Shown: positions 1 through 6,142, numbered from the stretch's first letter. The stretch is DNA of 6,948 nt from Rhodospirillaceae bacterium (GCA_018660305.1 JABJKO010000290.1:1-6948); one strand, 5' to 3'. Program-made: numbers and translations. The notes: a model not told the origin generated them from the letters alone.

Positions 1-253
1 ATACGTAATTCACCGCCTTGGTGCCGCCGGCGCCGCGCAGATGCTGGATAACGATGGTCGGCTTGCCCGGCATGTGCCTCGACATATGGCGCGACAGAAG
101 CTGCGCGAAGGTGCCATAGATACCGCCCGGAGAAACACCGACATAAATGGTCAGTGTTCTGTCTTTATAAAAATCGGCGACGCTTTGCGCCTGTGCCGGT
201 GCCGCAATTGCCGTCGCCAGAACAGTGGCTGCCAAAATTGCCGTCTTCTTCAT
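1..253 (-). CDS. TTT-family periplasmic substrate-binding protein (TctC/Bug type), N-terminal part
   Basis: The gene starts at ATG 253 and runs off the left edge, giving the first 84 residues. A GGGAGAA ribosome-binding site lies just upstream. Residues 1-22 form a Sec signal peptide: two lysines, a hydrophobic alanine-rich core, and an A-Q-A cleavage site before Q23. The mature start carries the hallmarks of the TctC/Bug fold: a first beta strand ending in V-G-V-S-P-G-G (about 38-44), then RHM..HMPGKP (55-65) and GAGGTKAVNY (74-83). It lines up with the second receptor at 3827-5125, sharing the H-x-PGKP, GAGG-x-K and VNY blocks. Such proteins bind carboxylates or other small organic solutes in the periplasm and deliver them to a TctA/TctB permease, which is not visible here. 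It follows the hydrolase gene after a 56-base gap on the same strand, so it is probably the third gene of that operon and would import the pathway's substrate. The ligand cannot be predicted. Confidence 0.9.
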   Translation of the reverse strand, partial: MKKTAILAATVLATAIAAPAQAQSVADFYKDRTLTIYVGVSPGGIYGTFAQLLSRHMSRHMPGKPTIVIQHLRGAGGTKAVNYV

Positions 254-309
254 AATCTTCTCCCTTGAATTTGCGTCACTTTGTTAACTGCTAAACCGCA
301 TAGAGAATT

Positions 310-1545
310 CTACGCGGGGTCATCTGTTCGCCGTCCGGTACTATCCACAAAGCCCCGGACGCTTTTGAGTGGTTTACCCGCCACCCTCGCCTCCAGCCAG
401 TCGGCGAGATATTCGCGCGGATTCTCGCCGAGCGCCACCGAGGATGCATCGGCCACCGAATGGTTGGCGCCCTCATAGACCAGGATCTCCTTGGGCGCCT
501 TGATGTGATCGAACACCATGTAGCTGTGCTCAACGGGGCTGAGCTGATCCTGCTCGCCGGCACAAATCAGAACCGGGCAGGTAATGTCGCCCACATAAGG
601 CCGCAGATCGATTTTCTGGGCGAAGGCGTCGAATGCATCTTCGTCGTCGTAATCGGCCATCCACATATAGCGCAACTTGAAGGACGGTGACGCCATGTTG
701 AAGATGGTGTTGCAGCCCGGCTCATGGCAAACGCCCGACACGGCGACGCCCTTGATGCGGTCGCCCAGGGCAGCCGCCCACTGAAGTCCCCAGTACGTCC
801 CGAAGCTGGTGCCGCGCACCACGATGTTGTCGTTGTCGATGGCGGGATGTTTCTCGAGCCAGTCGAGCACATTGACCGCCGCTTCCATGTGGTTGTTCTC
901 GGTGACATGGATCCCCAGCGCACAGCTTTCCGCCTGACCCGGCCCGTCGATGCTGAGCACCGCCATGCCGCGCTCCAGGAAAGCATCGCCATGCATCATC
1001 ACCCCGGTTTCCTTACTGGAATCCATGCCCGGGATATTGATGCAACAGGGGAATGTTTCGCCCGGCGCCGGCGCGTGAGGCAAATGCAGATAGGCCGGCA
1101 GCTCCTTGCCCTGAAACGGAATGCGCACGATCTCGATGGGCCGTCTTTCCAGGTCGATATATTTTGCGAAAGTGTGGTTCATACGGACTTCGAGATGTTC
1201 CAACTCTTCATTGGTCACGAAGATGGGCCACCTTGCTGCCGCCCACAGCAGTGAGGCACCGAGATAGCTGGTGCGCGCCGACAGCAGGCGGCCCTCGGCC
1301 TCGAATTTTTCCGCCTTGGCTTCGCGTCTCTTTGCGGTGTTGGAGAATTCGCGGACGAAATCACCGACCCGTTTGATTTTCGCCGCGGTGGCGCGGAATT
1401 CCGCTACCGATTGAGCGCCACCCGGGGCGCTGCCGTAGCCAACACGGCCCTGATCCCATTCGATCCCCACGGTGCGGATCACCGCGTCCAGAATCCAGCG
1501 CTGCTCCTGCCAGCGTTTCATGCGCGTGTCCGCTTTTGCCGACAT
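310..1545 (-). CDS. Alpha/beta hydrolase, FrsA/Ayg1/dihydropseudooxynicotine hydrolase-like (possible C-C bond hydrolase)
   Basis: This is a 411-residue cytoplasmic hydrolase. The first 135 or so residues are helical and basic and look like the N-terminal cap of this family; the alpha/beta hydrolase core follows. The nucleophile elbow is G-T-S-F-G (245-249), with Ser247. Candidate acid Asp333 lies in AGEQDQLSP and His362 in EGANHS. The Ser-Asp-His spacing (86 and 29) is close to that I recall for 2,6-dihydropseudooxynicotine hydrolase of nicotine degradation (Ser217, Asp300, His329). A likely oxyanion-hole segment is IPGMDSSKE (171-179). Family members include the C-C hydrolases Ayg1 and dihydropseudooxynicotine hydrolase, but also esterases, so the reaction is open. 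ATG 1545 is chosen because AGGGAG lies 9 bases upstream; an in-frame extension to 1632 would overlap the upstream gene and lacks that site. The gene sits 43 bases after the flavoprotein gene and 56 before the receptor gene, all on one strand. Confidence 0.88.
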   Translation of the reverse strand: MSAKADTRMKRWQEQRWILDAVIRTVGIEWDQGRVGYGSAPGGAQSVAEFRATAAKIKRVGDFVREFSNTAKRREAKAEKFEAEGRLLSARTSYLGASLLWAAARWPIFVTNEELEHLEVRMNHTFAKYIDLERRPIEIVRIPFQGKELPAYLHLPHAPAPGETFPCCINIPGMDSSKETGVMMHGDAFLERGMAVLSIDGPGQAESCALGIHVTENNHMEAAVNVLDWLEKHPAIDNDNIVVRGTSFGTYWGLQWAAALGDRIKGVAVSGVCHEPGCNTIFNMASPSFKLRYMWMADYDDEDAFDAFAQKIDLRPYVGDITCPVLICAGEQDQLSPVEHSYMVFDHIKAPKEILVYEGANHSVADASSVALGENPREYLADWLEARVAGKPLKSVRGFVDSTGRRTDDPA

Positions 1546-1588
1546 GTTGCTGCTCCCTGTCCCGTTACGCTCTCTTGGCCGATTATTT

Positions 1589-2779
1589 TTAGATGGCGCC
1601 CATATCCGGCCCCTGCCCCATGAGCCAGGCACCGAAGGTTTCGAAATTTGTTTTCCGTCCCTGGATCTGCAGCGCTACCGCATGGATGTCGCGGAACCGG
1701 CGCTCAAAAGGCGCGCTGGCGAAGACTGAACTTGTGCCACCGGTATCGAACAGCGTATCGACCACGGCTTTTGCCTCGTGAATGGCATGGGTCGCCGCCA
1801 GGCGGATGGCCATGCGCTGTTCGATGGTCGCCGAACCGGAGCGCACCGCTTCGTCCCACGCTTCATCCACCGAATTACGCAAATAGGCCCGCGCCGCCGA
1901 CAGTTTCGCATAGCCGCGCGCCACTTCGTCCTGCACCACCGGGTTTTCACAGATAGGCCGTTCCACCCGCCGCGGTTTCTTCTCCTGCGCCAGGACAAGA
2001 AAACGGTCCAGGAAACCCTGGGCGATACCCAGCGCCACGGAGGCAAATCCCATGGCATAGATAGCCATGGTGGAAAACGAATAGAGCGTGGTGGTTTCGC
2101 CCGCATCCTCGATCATGGTGGCGCGGACGATGGTGTGTTCATCGGGGACAAAGAAATCGTCCAGGTTAAATCCATCGCTGCCGGTGCCGCGCAGCCCGAC
2201 CACATCCCAGGTATCGGTCAACTCCACCCGGTCCTTCCGTATCAGCACGGTTCTGTCCTCTGGCTTGCCGTCGGCATCCAGCCGTACCGTGCCGTCCCGT
2301 TCCTTCACGGTGCTGCAATGGGCCGCAACCCAGGTGGCGTGATGGCTGCCGCTGACGAACATGCTGCGGGCGGTCACTTCATAGCCGCCGTCGACCACCC
2401 TGGCTTCCGCCTTGCCGGGACCCCATGCGAGGATCCCATTGGGTTTGTCCTGCCAGATGTCGGCGGCCACCGCGGGGGCGAGATAATTGCCCAGCATGGA
2501 GCATCCGCTTCCCTGGCACGTGCACCACGCCGTGCTGCCGTCATAGGTCGCGATACGCTCGATCACCTGAATGAAAATGGGCAGGGGCAGTTCCGCACCG
2601 CCGACCCTTTTTGTCAGGAGCATACGAAAAAGCCCCTGTTCATGCATGGCGGCCATGCCATCGGCGGTCAGCTCATGAATTTTATCGGCTTCCTGCGCAC
2701 CGGCCTCGACGACGGGCCCGGCCATATCAACCCGGTCGAGCCACCATTGGGTGTCGCCGGTCAATTCATCCTTTGGCAT
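1589..2779 (-). CDS. Acyl-CoA-dehydrogenase-fold flavoprotein, probable group D flavin-dependent monooxygenase (HsaA/HpaB-C2-like)
   Basis: The protein has 396 residues in the acyl-CoA dehydrogenase order: N-terminal helices (1-115), a middle beta domain (about 116-225) and a C-terminal helical bundle (about 235-390). Diagnostic segments are IATYDGSTAW (76-85), the flavin-side block SGSHHATW (143-150), DTWDVVGLRGTGS (189-201) and FERRFRDIHA (358-367). The last two are typical of two-component flavin hydroxylases such as HsaA, the C2 oxygenase of p-hydroxyphenylacetate hydroxylase, and DszC-like enzymes. The YEG block that holds the catalytic glutamate in true acyl-CoA dehydrogenases is replaced by DIHAVALQIQ, so oxygenation with FMNH2 or FADH2 is more likely than acyl-CoA oxidation. 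No flavin reductase partner is present in the window. The first gene of the minus-strand operon, it diverges from mazG. ATG 2779 follows AAGGTG with a 6-base gap; an in-frame TTG at 2809, with a purine-rich site upstream, would add 10 residues. Confidence 0.85.
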   Translation of the reverse strand: MPKDELTGDTQWWLDRVDMAGPVVEAGAQEADKIHELTADGMAAMHEQGLFRMLLTKRVGGAELPLPIFIQVIERIATYDGSTAWCTCQGSGCSMLGNYLAPAVAADIWQDKPNGILAWGPGKAEARVVDGGYEVTARSMFVSGSHHATWVAAHCSTVKERDGTVRLDADGKPEDRTVLIRKDRVELTDTWDVVGLRGTGSDGFNLDDFFVPDEHTIVRATMIEDAGETTTLYSFSTMAIYAMGFASVALGIAQGFLDRFLVLAQEKKPRRVERPICENPVVQDEVARGYAKLSAARAYLRNSVDEAWDEAVRSGSATIEQRMAIRLAATHAIHEAKAVVDTLFDTGGTSSVFASAPFERRFRDIHAVALQIQGRKTNFETFGAWLMGQGPDMGAI

Positions 2780-2785
2780 GAGGAT

Positions 2786-2791
2786 CACCTT
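2786..2791 (-). promoter_or_regulatory. Ribosome-binding site for the flavoprotein ATG start
   Basis: AAGGTG lies six bases before ATG 2779 and supports that start. A competing purine-rich stretch (AGGGGAGGGAAGG on the minus strand, 2817-2829) ends seven bases before an in-frame TTG at 2809. Both starts are plausible. I prefer the ATG on codon grounds, since the extra ten residues match no family feature I know. Confidence 0.5.
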
Positions 2792-2852
2792 GTTCGTTTC
2801 CGTCCGCAAATTATGACCTTCCCTCCCCTGCCTGTCACCGGCACAGAGTCAA

Positions 2853-2864
2853 ATAGCCGGCTAT
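2853..2864. promoter_or_regulatory. Perfect 12-bp palindrome between divergent genes (candidate operator)
   Basis: ATAGCCGGCTAT is its own reverse complement. It sits in the 121-base gap between the divergent flavoprotein operon and mazG. A looser dyad, CTGT-N7-ACAG at 2832-2846, is next to it. On the minus strand TTGACT overlaps the left edge of the palindrome and resembles a -35 hexamer, but I see no well-spaced -10. A regulator-binding site for the catabolic operon is possible; no regulator gene is in the window. Confidence 0.3.
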
Positions 2865-2900
2865 GCTTGCGCGCGCTCCCGGGCCGCGCCATAAATCCCC

Positions 2901-3713
2901 ATGGCAAACGACCCGCACCCCATTGAAAAATTGCTCTCCATCATGGCGCAGCTGCGTAATCCCGAAGGCGGTTGTCCGTGGGATGTTGAGCAGAATTTTT
3001 CTACCGTCGCGCCCTATACCATCGAAGAGGCCTATGAGGTCGCGGACGCTATCCGGCAGGACGATATGGCGGCCCTCAAGGACGAGCTCGGCGATCTGCT
3101 GTTCCAGGTGGTGTTTCACGCGCAGATGGCGGAGGAGAAGAAAAGCTTTGCCTTCGACGACGTGGTCGAGGCCATTTGCGACAAGATGGTCCGCCGCCAT
3201 CCCCATGTGTTTGGCGGCGCTACGTTTCGCTCCGGGGCCGAGCAGACCATCGCCTGGGAAAAGCAGAAAGCGGCCGAGCGGGCGGATACCGGCGATAACG
3301 ATGCGGAGACCAGTGCCCTCGACGGCGTCGCTCTCGCCCTGCCAGCTCTCATGCGCGCCGAGAAACTTCAAAAACGCGCCGCTCGTGTCGGTTTCGACTG
3401 GCCCGACATGAAGCCGGTGTTCGACAAGATCACCGAGGAAATCGCCGAGGTCCGCGAAGTCATCGCCGAAGGCAGCGACCATGAAAGACTGACCGACGAG
3501 GTCGGCGATCTCCTGTTCGCCAGCGTCAATCTCGCCCGTCACCTGAAAATCGACCCCGAGGTAGCCCTGCGCCACGGCAACGACAAGTTCGAGCGCCGCT
3601 TCCGTCAGGTGGAAACCAGCGTCCGCGATGCCGGAAAATCGCCCCAGGATTGTTCGCTCGACGAGCTGGAAGCGCAGTGGGAAGCGGCGAAAGCGAAAGA
3701 ACCGGGCCGTTAG
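2901..3713 (+). CDS. mazG: Nucleoside triphosphate pyrophosphohydrolase MazG
   Basis: This 270-residue protein is close to the usual length of the two-domain MazG family (E. coli about 263). MazG hydrolyses NTPs and dNTPs to the monophosphate and pyrophosphate, and is linked to removal of abnormal nucleotides and to (p)ppGpp control. The N-terminal hallmark GGCPWD is at 23-28. The first metal-binding set is E42-E43-x-x-E46 with E62-L-G-D65 in DELGDLLFQVVFHAQ. The C-terminal domain repeats it as E179-E180-x-x-E183 with E200-V-G-D203, and FDWPDM (165-170) precedes it. The linker (about 122-140) is acidic and variable, as usual. The ATG matches the family start, but no Shine-Dalgarno is visible in the 20 bases before it, so initiation may be leaderless or weak. 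It diverges from the catabolic operon and is followed 113 bases later by a receptor gene; no terminator is evident between the two. Confidence 0.97.
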   Translation: MANDPHPIEKLLSIMAQLRNPEGGCPWDVEQNFSTVAPYTIEEAYEVADAIRQDDMAALKDELGDLLFQVVFHAQMAEEKKSFAFDDVVEAICDKMVRRHPHVFGGATFRSGAEQTIAWEKQKAAERADTGDNDAETSALDGVALALPALMRAEKLQKRAARVGFDWPDMKPVFDKITEEIAEVREVIAEGSDHERLTDEVGDLLFASVNLARHLKIDPEVALRHGNDKFERRFRQVETSVRDAGKSPQDCSLDELEAQWEAAKAKEPGR

Positions 3714-3805
3714 AGCCCCTTTTATGGGTTTCCCTTGGGCCAATTTTGGTCGTACGCTGCCACATACGGCACGCAGTATACGGTTCGCAAGAAACCGGTT
3801 CTCAG

Positions 3806-3817
3806 CCAAAATTTTGG
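3806..3817. promoter_or_regulatory. Perfect 12-bp palindrome CCAAAATTTTGG overlapping the receptor's translation start region
   Basis: The palindrome ends in the first G bases of the GGGAGG Shine-Dalgarno that serves ATG 3827. A degenerate copy, CCAATTTTGG, lies at 3740-3749, and the two share AATTTTGG exactly. Paired AT-rich dyads in the 113-base leader of a transporter receptor gene suggest an operator. As RNA it could form only a weak four-pair stem with an AATT loop. No matching regulator is present. Confidence 0.3.
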
Positions 3818-3826
3818 GAGGAAATC

Positions 3827-5125
3827 ATGAACACGCTATTTCGTCTGGCGAGTCTATCCGCCATTGCCGCTCTTGGCTTCGCGGCAACAGGGGTGTCGAG
3901 CACCCATGCCAAGGAAATGTTTGAAGGCAAAACCATCCGCGTTTTGATCGGTTATGCCGCCGGGGGCGGTTATGACCGCTATGGCCGTCAGGTTGCCCGG
4001 CACATCGGCAAGCATCTGCCGGGCAAGCCTAACGTCGTGGCGGTTAACATGCCCGGCGCCGGTGGCCTGAAGGTGGTCAATTACCTGTATAACATCGCGC
4101 CGAAGGACGGCAGCAATTTCGGAATTTTTGCGCGCGGGGCCGCCTTGTTCGCGTTTTCTCACGGGGCCAAGGTAGTGCGCTTCAATCCGCTGAAACTGAA
4201 CTGGATCGGTTCTTCCTCCAGCTATAAGGGGGAGGCTTATTTGCTGGCGGTCCGCAAGGAAACCGGCATGAAGTCGTTCAAGGATTTACAAAAATCCGGG
4301 AAAGAGCTGAACTTCGCCGCGACCGGCGCCGGCTCTGACGGACATGATATTCCGCTGGTCCTGCGCAGTGTTCTCAATATCAATGCCCAGGTTATTCGCG
4401 GCTACCCCGGCGGGAACACGCTGTATCTCGCCGTCGACCGCGGTGAAATGGATGCCCGAATGGTGGGTTATTCTTCGGTCAAAACGGCACGGCCCGGCTG
4501 GCTCAAAAAAGATACGCCGGTGAGATTCTTGATGCAGTTCGCGACCAAGACGCGCCTGCCGGAATTCCCCAATGTGCCCACCGCGCAGGAGCTGGTGAAT
4601 AACGAGGATGACCGTGCCTTGATCTCCATGCTGGAGACACCGTTCTTCATGGCACGGCCCTTTGCCGCGCCGCCCGGCATGGCGGCCGACCGTGTGAAAA
4701 TCCTGCGCGATGCCTTCATGGCGACCCATTCGGATCCGGCTTACAAGAAGGAGGCCAAGAAGCTGCGCCTTCTGGTCAGCGCGGCCAGTGGCGAAGAAGT
4801 CCAGGAGTTGGTGAAAAAACTGGCGAAGACGCCGAAGAAGCTTTTCGCCCGTTATTCCGCCATTCTCGCCAACCCCAAATCGAAACTGCGCAAGGTCAAC
4901 TGGATCAAGGTTTCCGGTGTCGTGACGAAGACCGGCAAGAAGGGCCGTTTCAGGTTCAAGATCGACGGTAAGGGCAAGGCCCAGAAAGCGCGCATGCGCG
5001 GCCGCTATACCAAGGTCAAGGTCAACGGCAAGAAAACCAAGTCCAAGTCCGTCAAGGTCGGCATGAACTGCAACATCTGGTGGGAAGGTCCCAAGACCAC
5101 TCCCGGCCGGGTGGAATGTATGTAA
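3827..5125 (+). CDS. TTT-family periplasmic substrate-binding protein with C-terminal lysine-rich accessory domain
   Basis: This is a 432-residue receptor with a strong GGGAGG site 5 bases before ATG 3827. Residues 1-28 are a signal peptide with cleavage likely after T-H-A. The TctC/Bug fold follows: KTIRVLIGYAAGGGYD (35-50), RHIGKHLPGKP (58-68), NMPGAGG (74-80), NYLYNIAPKDGS (85-96), the hinge and ligand-loop block TGAGSDGHD (166-174), RGYPGG (191-196), FPNVPTAQEL (247-256) and RPFAAPPG (277-284). The fold should end near residue 345, the family norm being about 320-330 residues. A further 80 or so residues follow, with 26 Lys/Arg among the last 82 and only three acidic residues. This tail looks like short beta strands and ends with VGMNC...VEC. 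Its two cysteines (415, 431) are the only ones in the protein, so a disulfide is plausible. The TctA/TctB permease is not nearby. The ligand is unknown; extending the start to 3650 would overlap mazG and bury the signal peptide. Confidence 0.93.
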   Translation: MNTLFRLASLSAIAALGFAATGVSSTHAKEMFEGKTIRVLIGYAAGGGYDRYGRQVARHIGKHLPGKPNVVAVNMPGAGGLKVVNYLYNIAPKDGSNFGIFARGAALFAFSHGAKVVRFNPLKLNWIGSSSSYKGEAYLLAVRKETGMKSFKDLQKSGKELNFAATGAGSDGHDIPLVLRSVLNINAQVIRGYPGGNTLYLAVDRGEMDARMVGYSSVKTARPGWLKKDTPVRFLMQFATKTRLPEFPNVPTAQELVNNEDDRALISMLETPFFMARPFAAPPGMAADRVKILRDAFMATHSDPAYKKEAKKLRLLVSAASGEEVQELVKKLAKTPKKLFARYSAILANPKSKLRKVNWIKVSGVVTKTGKKGRFRFKIDGKGKAQKARMRGRYTKVKVNGKKTKSKSVKVGMNCNIWWEGPKTTPGRVECM

Positions 5126-5148
5126 CCGACCACTCAATTCCAAACATT

Positions 5149-5175
5149 AAGGGCGGCGCCAATGGTGCCGCCCTT
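5149..5175. terminator. Bidirectional rho-independent terminator between convergent genes
   Basis: Left arm 5149-5160 (AAGGGCGGCGCC) pairs with right arm 5164-5175 (GGTGCCGCCCTT): 12 pairs including one G-T wobble, with an AAT loop. On the plus strand the stem runs into TTACTTTTTC; on the minus strand it is followed by AATGTTTGG, which is weaker. It begins 23 bases after the receptor stop, and its right end overlaps the TAA of the convergent reductase gene, so it is better placed to terminate the plus-strand transcript. Confidence 0.85.
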
Positions 5176-6053
5176 TACTTTTTCGCCAGCAGCATCATCA
5201 GACTGGACGTGTCGAAACGTTTGCCGCCCTGTTGCTGCACCTGCTTGTAGAACTGGTCGACCACGGCGGTGACCGGCAGGCGGGCGCCGTTGCGGTTGGC
5301 TTCATCGAGGCAGATGCCGAGATCCTTGCGCATCCAGTCGACGGCGAAGCCGAAATCATAGTCGCCCTGTAGCATGGTGGTGCCGCGGTTTTCCATTTGC
5401 CAGCTTTGCGCCGCGCCCTTGGAAATCACCTCAAGCACCTGCTCGCCATCGAGCCCGGCGTGCTGGGAGAAACTGAGTGCCTCCGACAGGGCCTGGACCA
5501 GACCGGCGATGCAGATCTGATTGACCATCTTCGTGAGTTGCCCGGCCCCGCTGGGGCCCATCAGGGTCACCGCCTTGCCGAAGCATTCCATGGCCGGTCT
5601 GGCGCGGTCGAAATAATCAGGATCGCCGCCCACCATTACCGTCAACTGCCCGTTTTCGGCACCGGCCTGTCCGCCGGAAACCGGCGCATCGAGGAAACCG
5701 AGCCCCAGCCCTTCGGCAGCCTCGTATAGCTCGCGGGCGACCGTGGCCGAGGTGGTGGTGTGATCCACAAGACAGGCATCCGGCTTCATACCGGCAAAGA
5801 TACCCTCATCGCCGAGCACCACAGACCGCAGATCGTCATCATTGCCGACACAGCTAAAGACGAAGTCCGCCCCCGCCGCGGCACCGGCCGGCGTCGCCGC
5901 CATGGCCCCGCCATGGTCGCTCACCCACCGATCGGCCTTAGCGGCTGTCCGATTATAGACGGTGACATCATAATCGTTGCGGGCAAGATGGCCGGCCATG
6001 GGATAGCCCATAACCCCCAGCCCCACGAATGACACTTTGGTTTGGCTGCTCAT
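5175..6053 (-). CDS. NAD(P)-dependent beta-hydroxyacid dehydrogenase (3-hydroxyisobutyrate / tartronate semialdehyde reductase family)
   Basis: The protein has 292 residues, the family's normal length. The N-terminal Rossmann domain carries GLGVMGYPMAGHL (11-23), and its second strand ends in YNRT (33-36); the Arg after Asn suggests NADP(H), though this is only a hint. The substrate-binding signature DAPVSGG-x-x-GAENGQLTVMVGG spans 122-143. The catalytic Lys175 lies in GQLTKMVNQ, followed by the all-helical C-terminal domain with the conserved K243-D244. The lysine argues against an imine reductase. The enzyme interconverts a beta-hydroxyacid and its semialdehyde; 3-hydroxyisobutyrate, tartronate semialdehyde, succinate semialdehyde and similar substrates cannot be separated by eye. 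AAGGGAG seven bases before ATG 6053 fixes the start. It converges with the receptor gene across a shared hairpin and diverges from the lipoprotein gene over 99 bases. Confidence 0.92.
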   Translation of the reverse strand: MSSQTKVSFVGLGVMGYPMAGHLARNDYDVTVYNRTAAKADRWVSDHGGAMAATPAGAAAGADFVFSCVGNDDDLRSVVLGDEGIFAGMKPDACLVDHTTTSATVARELYEAAEGLGLGFLDAPVSGGQAGAENGQLTVMVGGDPDYFDRARPAMECFGKAVTLMGPSGAGQLTKMVNQICIAGLVQALSEALSFSQHAGLDGEQVLEVISKGAAQSWQMENRGTTMLQGDYDFGFAVDWMRKDLGICLDEANRNGARLPVTAVVDQFYKQVQQQGGKRFDTSSLMMLLAKK

Positions 6054-6086
6054 TGCGTACTCCCTTCACTTCGCGACAAACTATTC

Positions 6087-6121
6087 TTCCGGTTGCACAT
6101 CCGGCACGAAAAGAACCGGGA
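6087..6121. promoter_or_regulatory. Weak inverted repeat in the divergent reductase/lipoprotein gap
   Basis: CCGGTT (6089-6094) and AACCGG (6114-6119) form a 6-bp inverted repeat with 19 bases between. One wobble (T6088/G6120) and one further pair (T6087/A6121) lie outside it. It sits mid-way in the 99-base gap between two divergent genes, where promoters must lie. I could not place convincing -35/-10 pairs. In GC-rich DNA such a repeat may be chance. Confidence 0.15.
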
Positions 6122-6142
6122 CAGAGTAATCCGTATCATATG

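Noticed and set aside
310..1632. N-terminal extension of the hydrolase to 1632
   Set aside because: It would overlap the end of the flavoprotein gene by 44 bases, and the extra residues look random, while ATG 1545 has a proper AGGGAG site.
1778..2926. A 382-codon plus-strand open frame opposite the flavoprotein gene
   Set aside because: Its translation is rich in His, Gly, Arg and Pro with no recognisable domain, and it lies antisense to a gene with clear family motifs. Long antisense frames are common in GC-rich coding DNA.
2901..3713. MazG as part of a toxin-antitoxin or phage-defence module
   Set aside because: It is the standard two-domain housekeeping form, and no mazE, mazF, restriction or other defence gene is adjacent.
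3714..3780. Possible terminator after mazG (GGGTTTCCC and the CCAATTTTGG dyad)
   Set aside because: The stems are only three or four pairs and no T-tract follows, so I do not call a terminator; readthrough into the receptor gene is possible.
2835..3809. A 324-codon minus-strand open frame opposite mazG
   Set aside because: It mirrors mazG codon by codon, has no family signature, and mazG on the other strand is unmistakable.
3650..5125. N-terminal extension of the second receptor to 3650
   Set aside because: It would overlap mazG and place 59 basic residues before a perfect signal peptide; ATG 3827 has a strong ribosome-binding site.
4286..5143. A 285-codon minus-strand open frame opposite the second receptor
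   Set aside because: It is antisense to the well-supported receptor gene, lacks a convincing start site and has no known domain.
5175..6053. Imine reductase as an alternative for the beta-hydroxyacid dehydrogenase
   Set aside because: The catalytic lysine in GQLTKMVNQ and the DAPVSGG signature are intact, which fits a hydroxyacid dehydrogenase; imine reductases normally lack this lysine.
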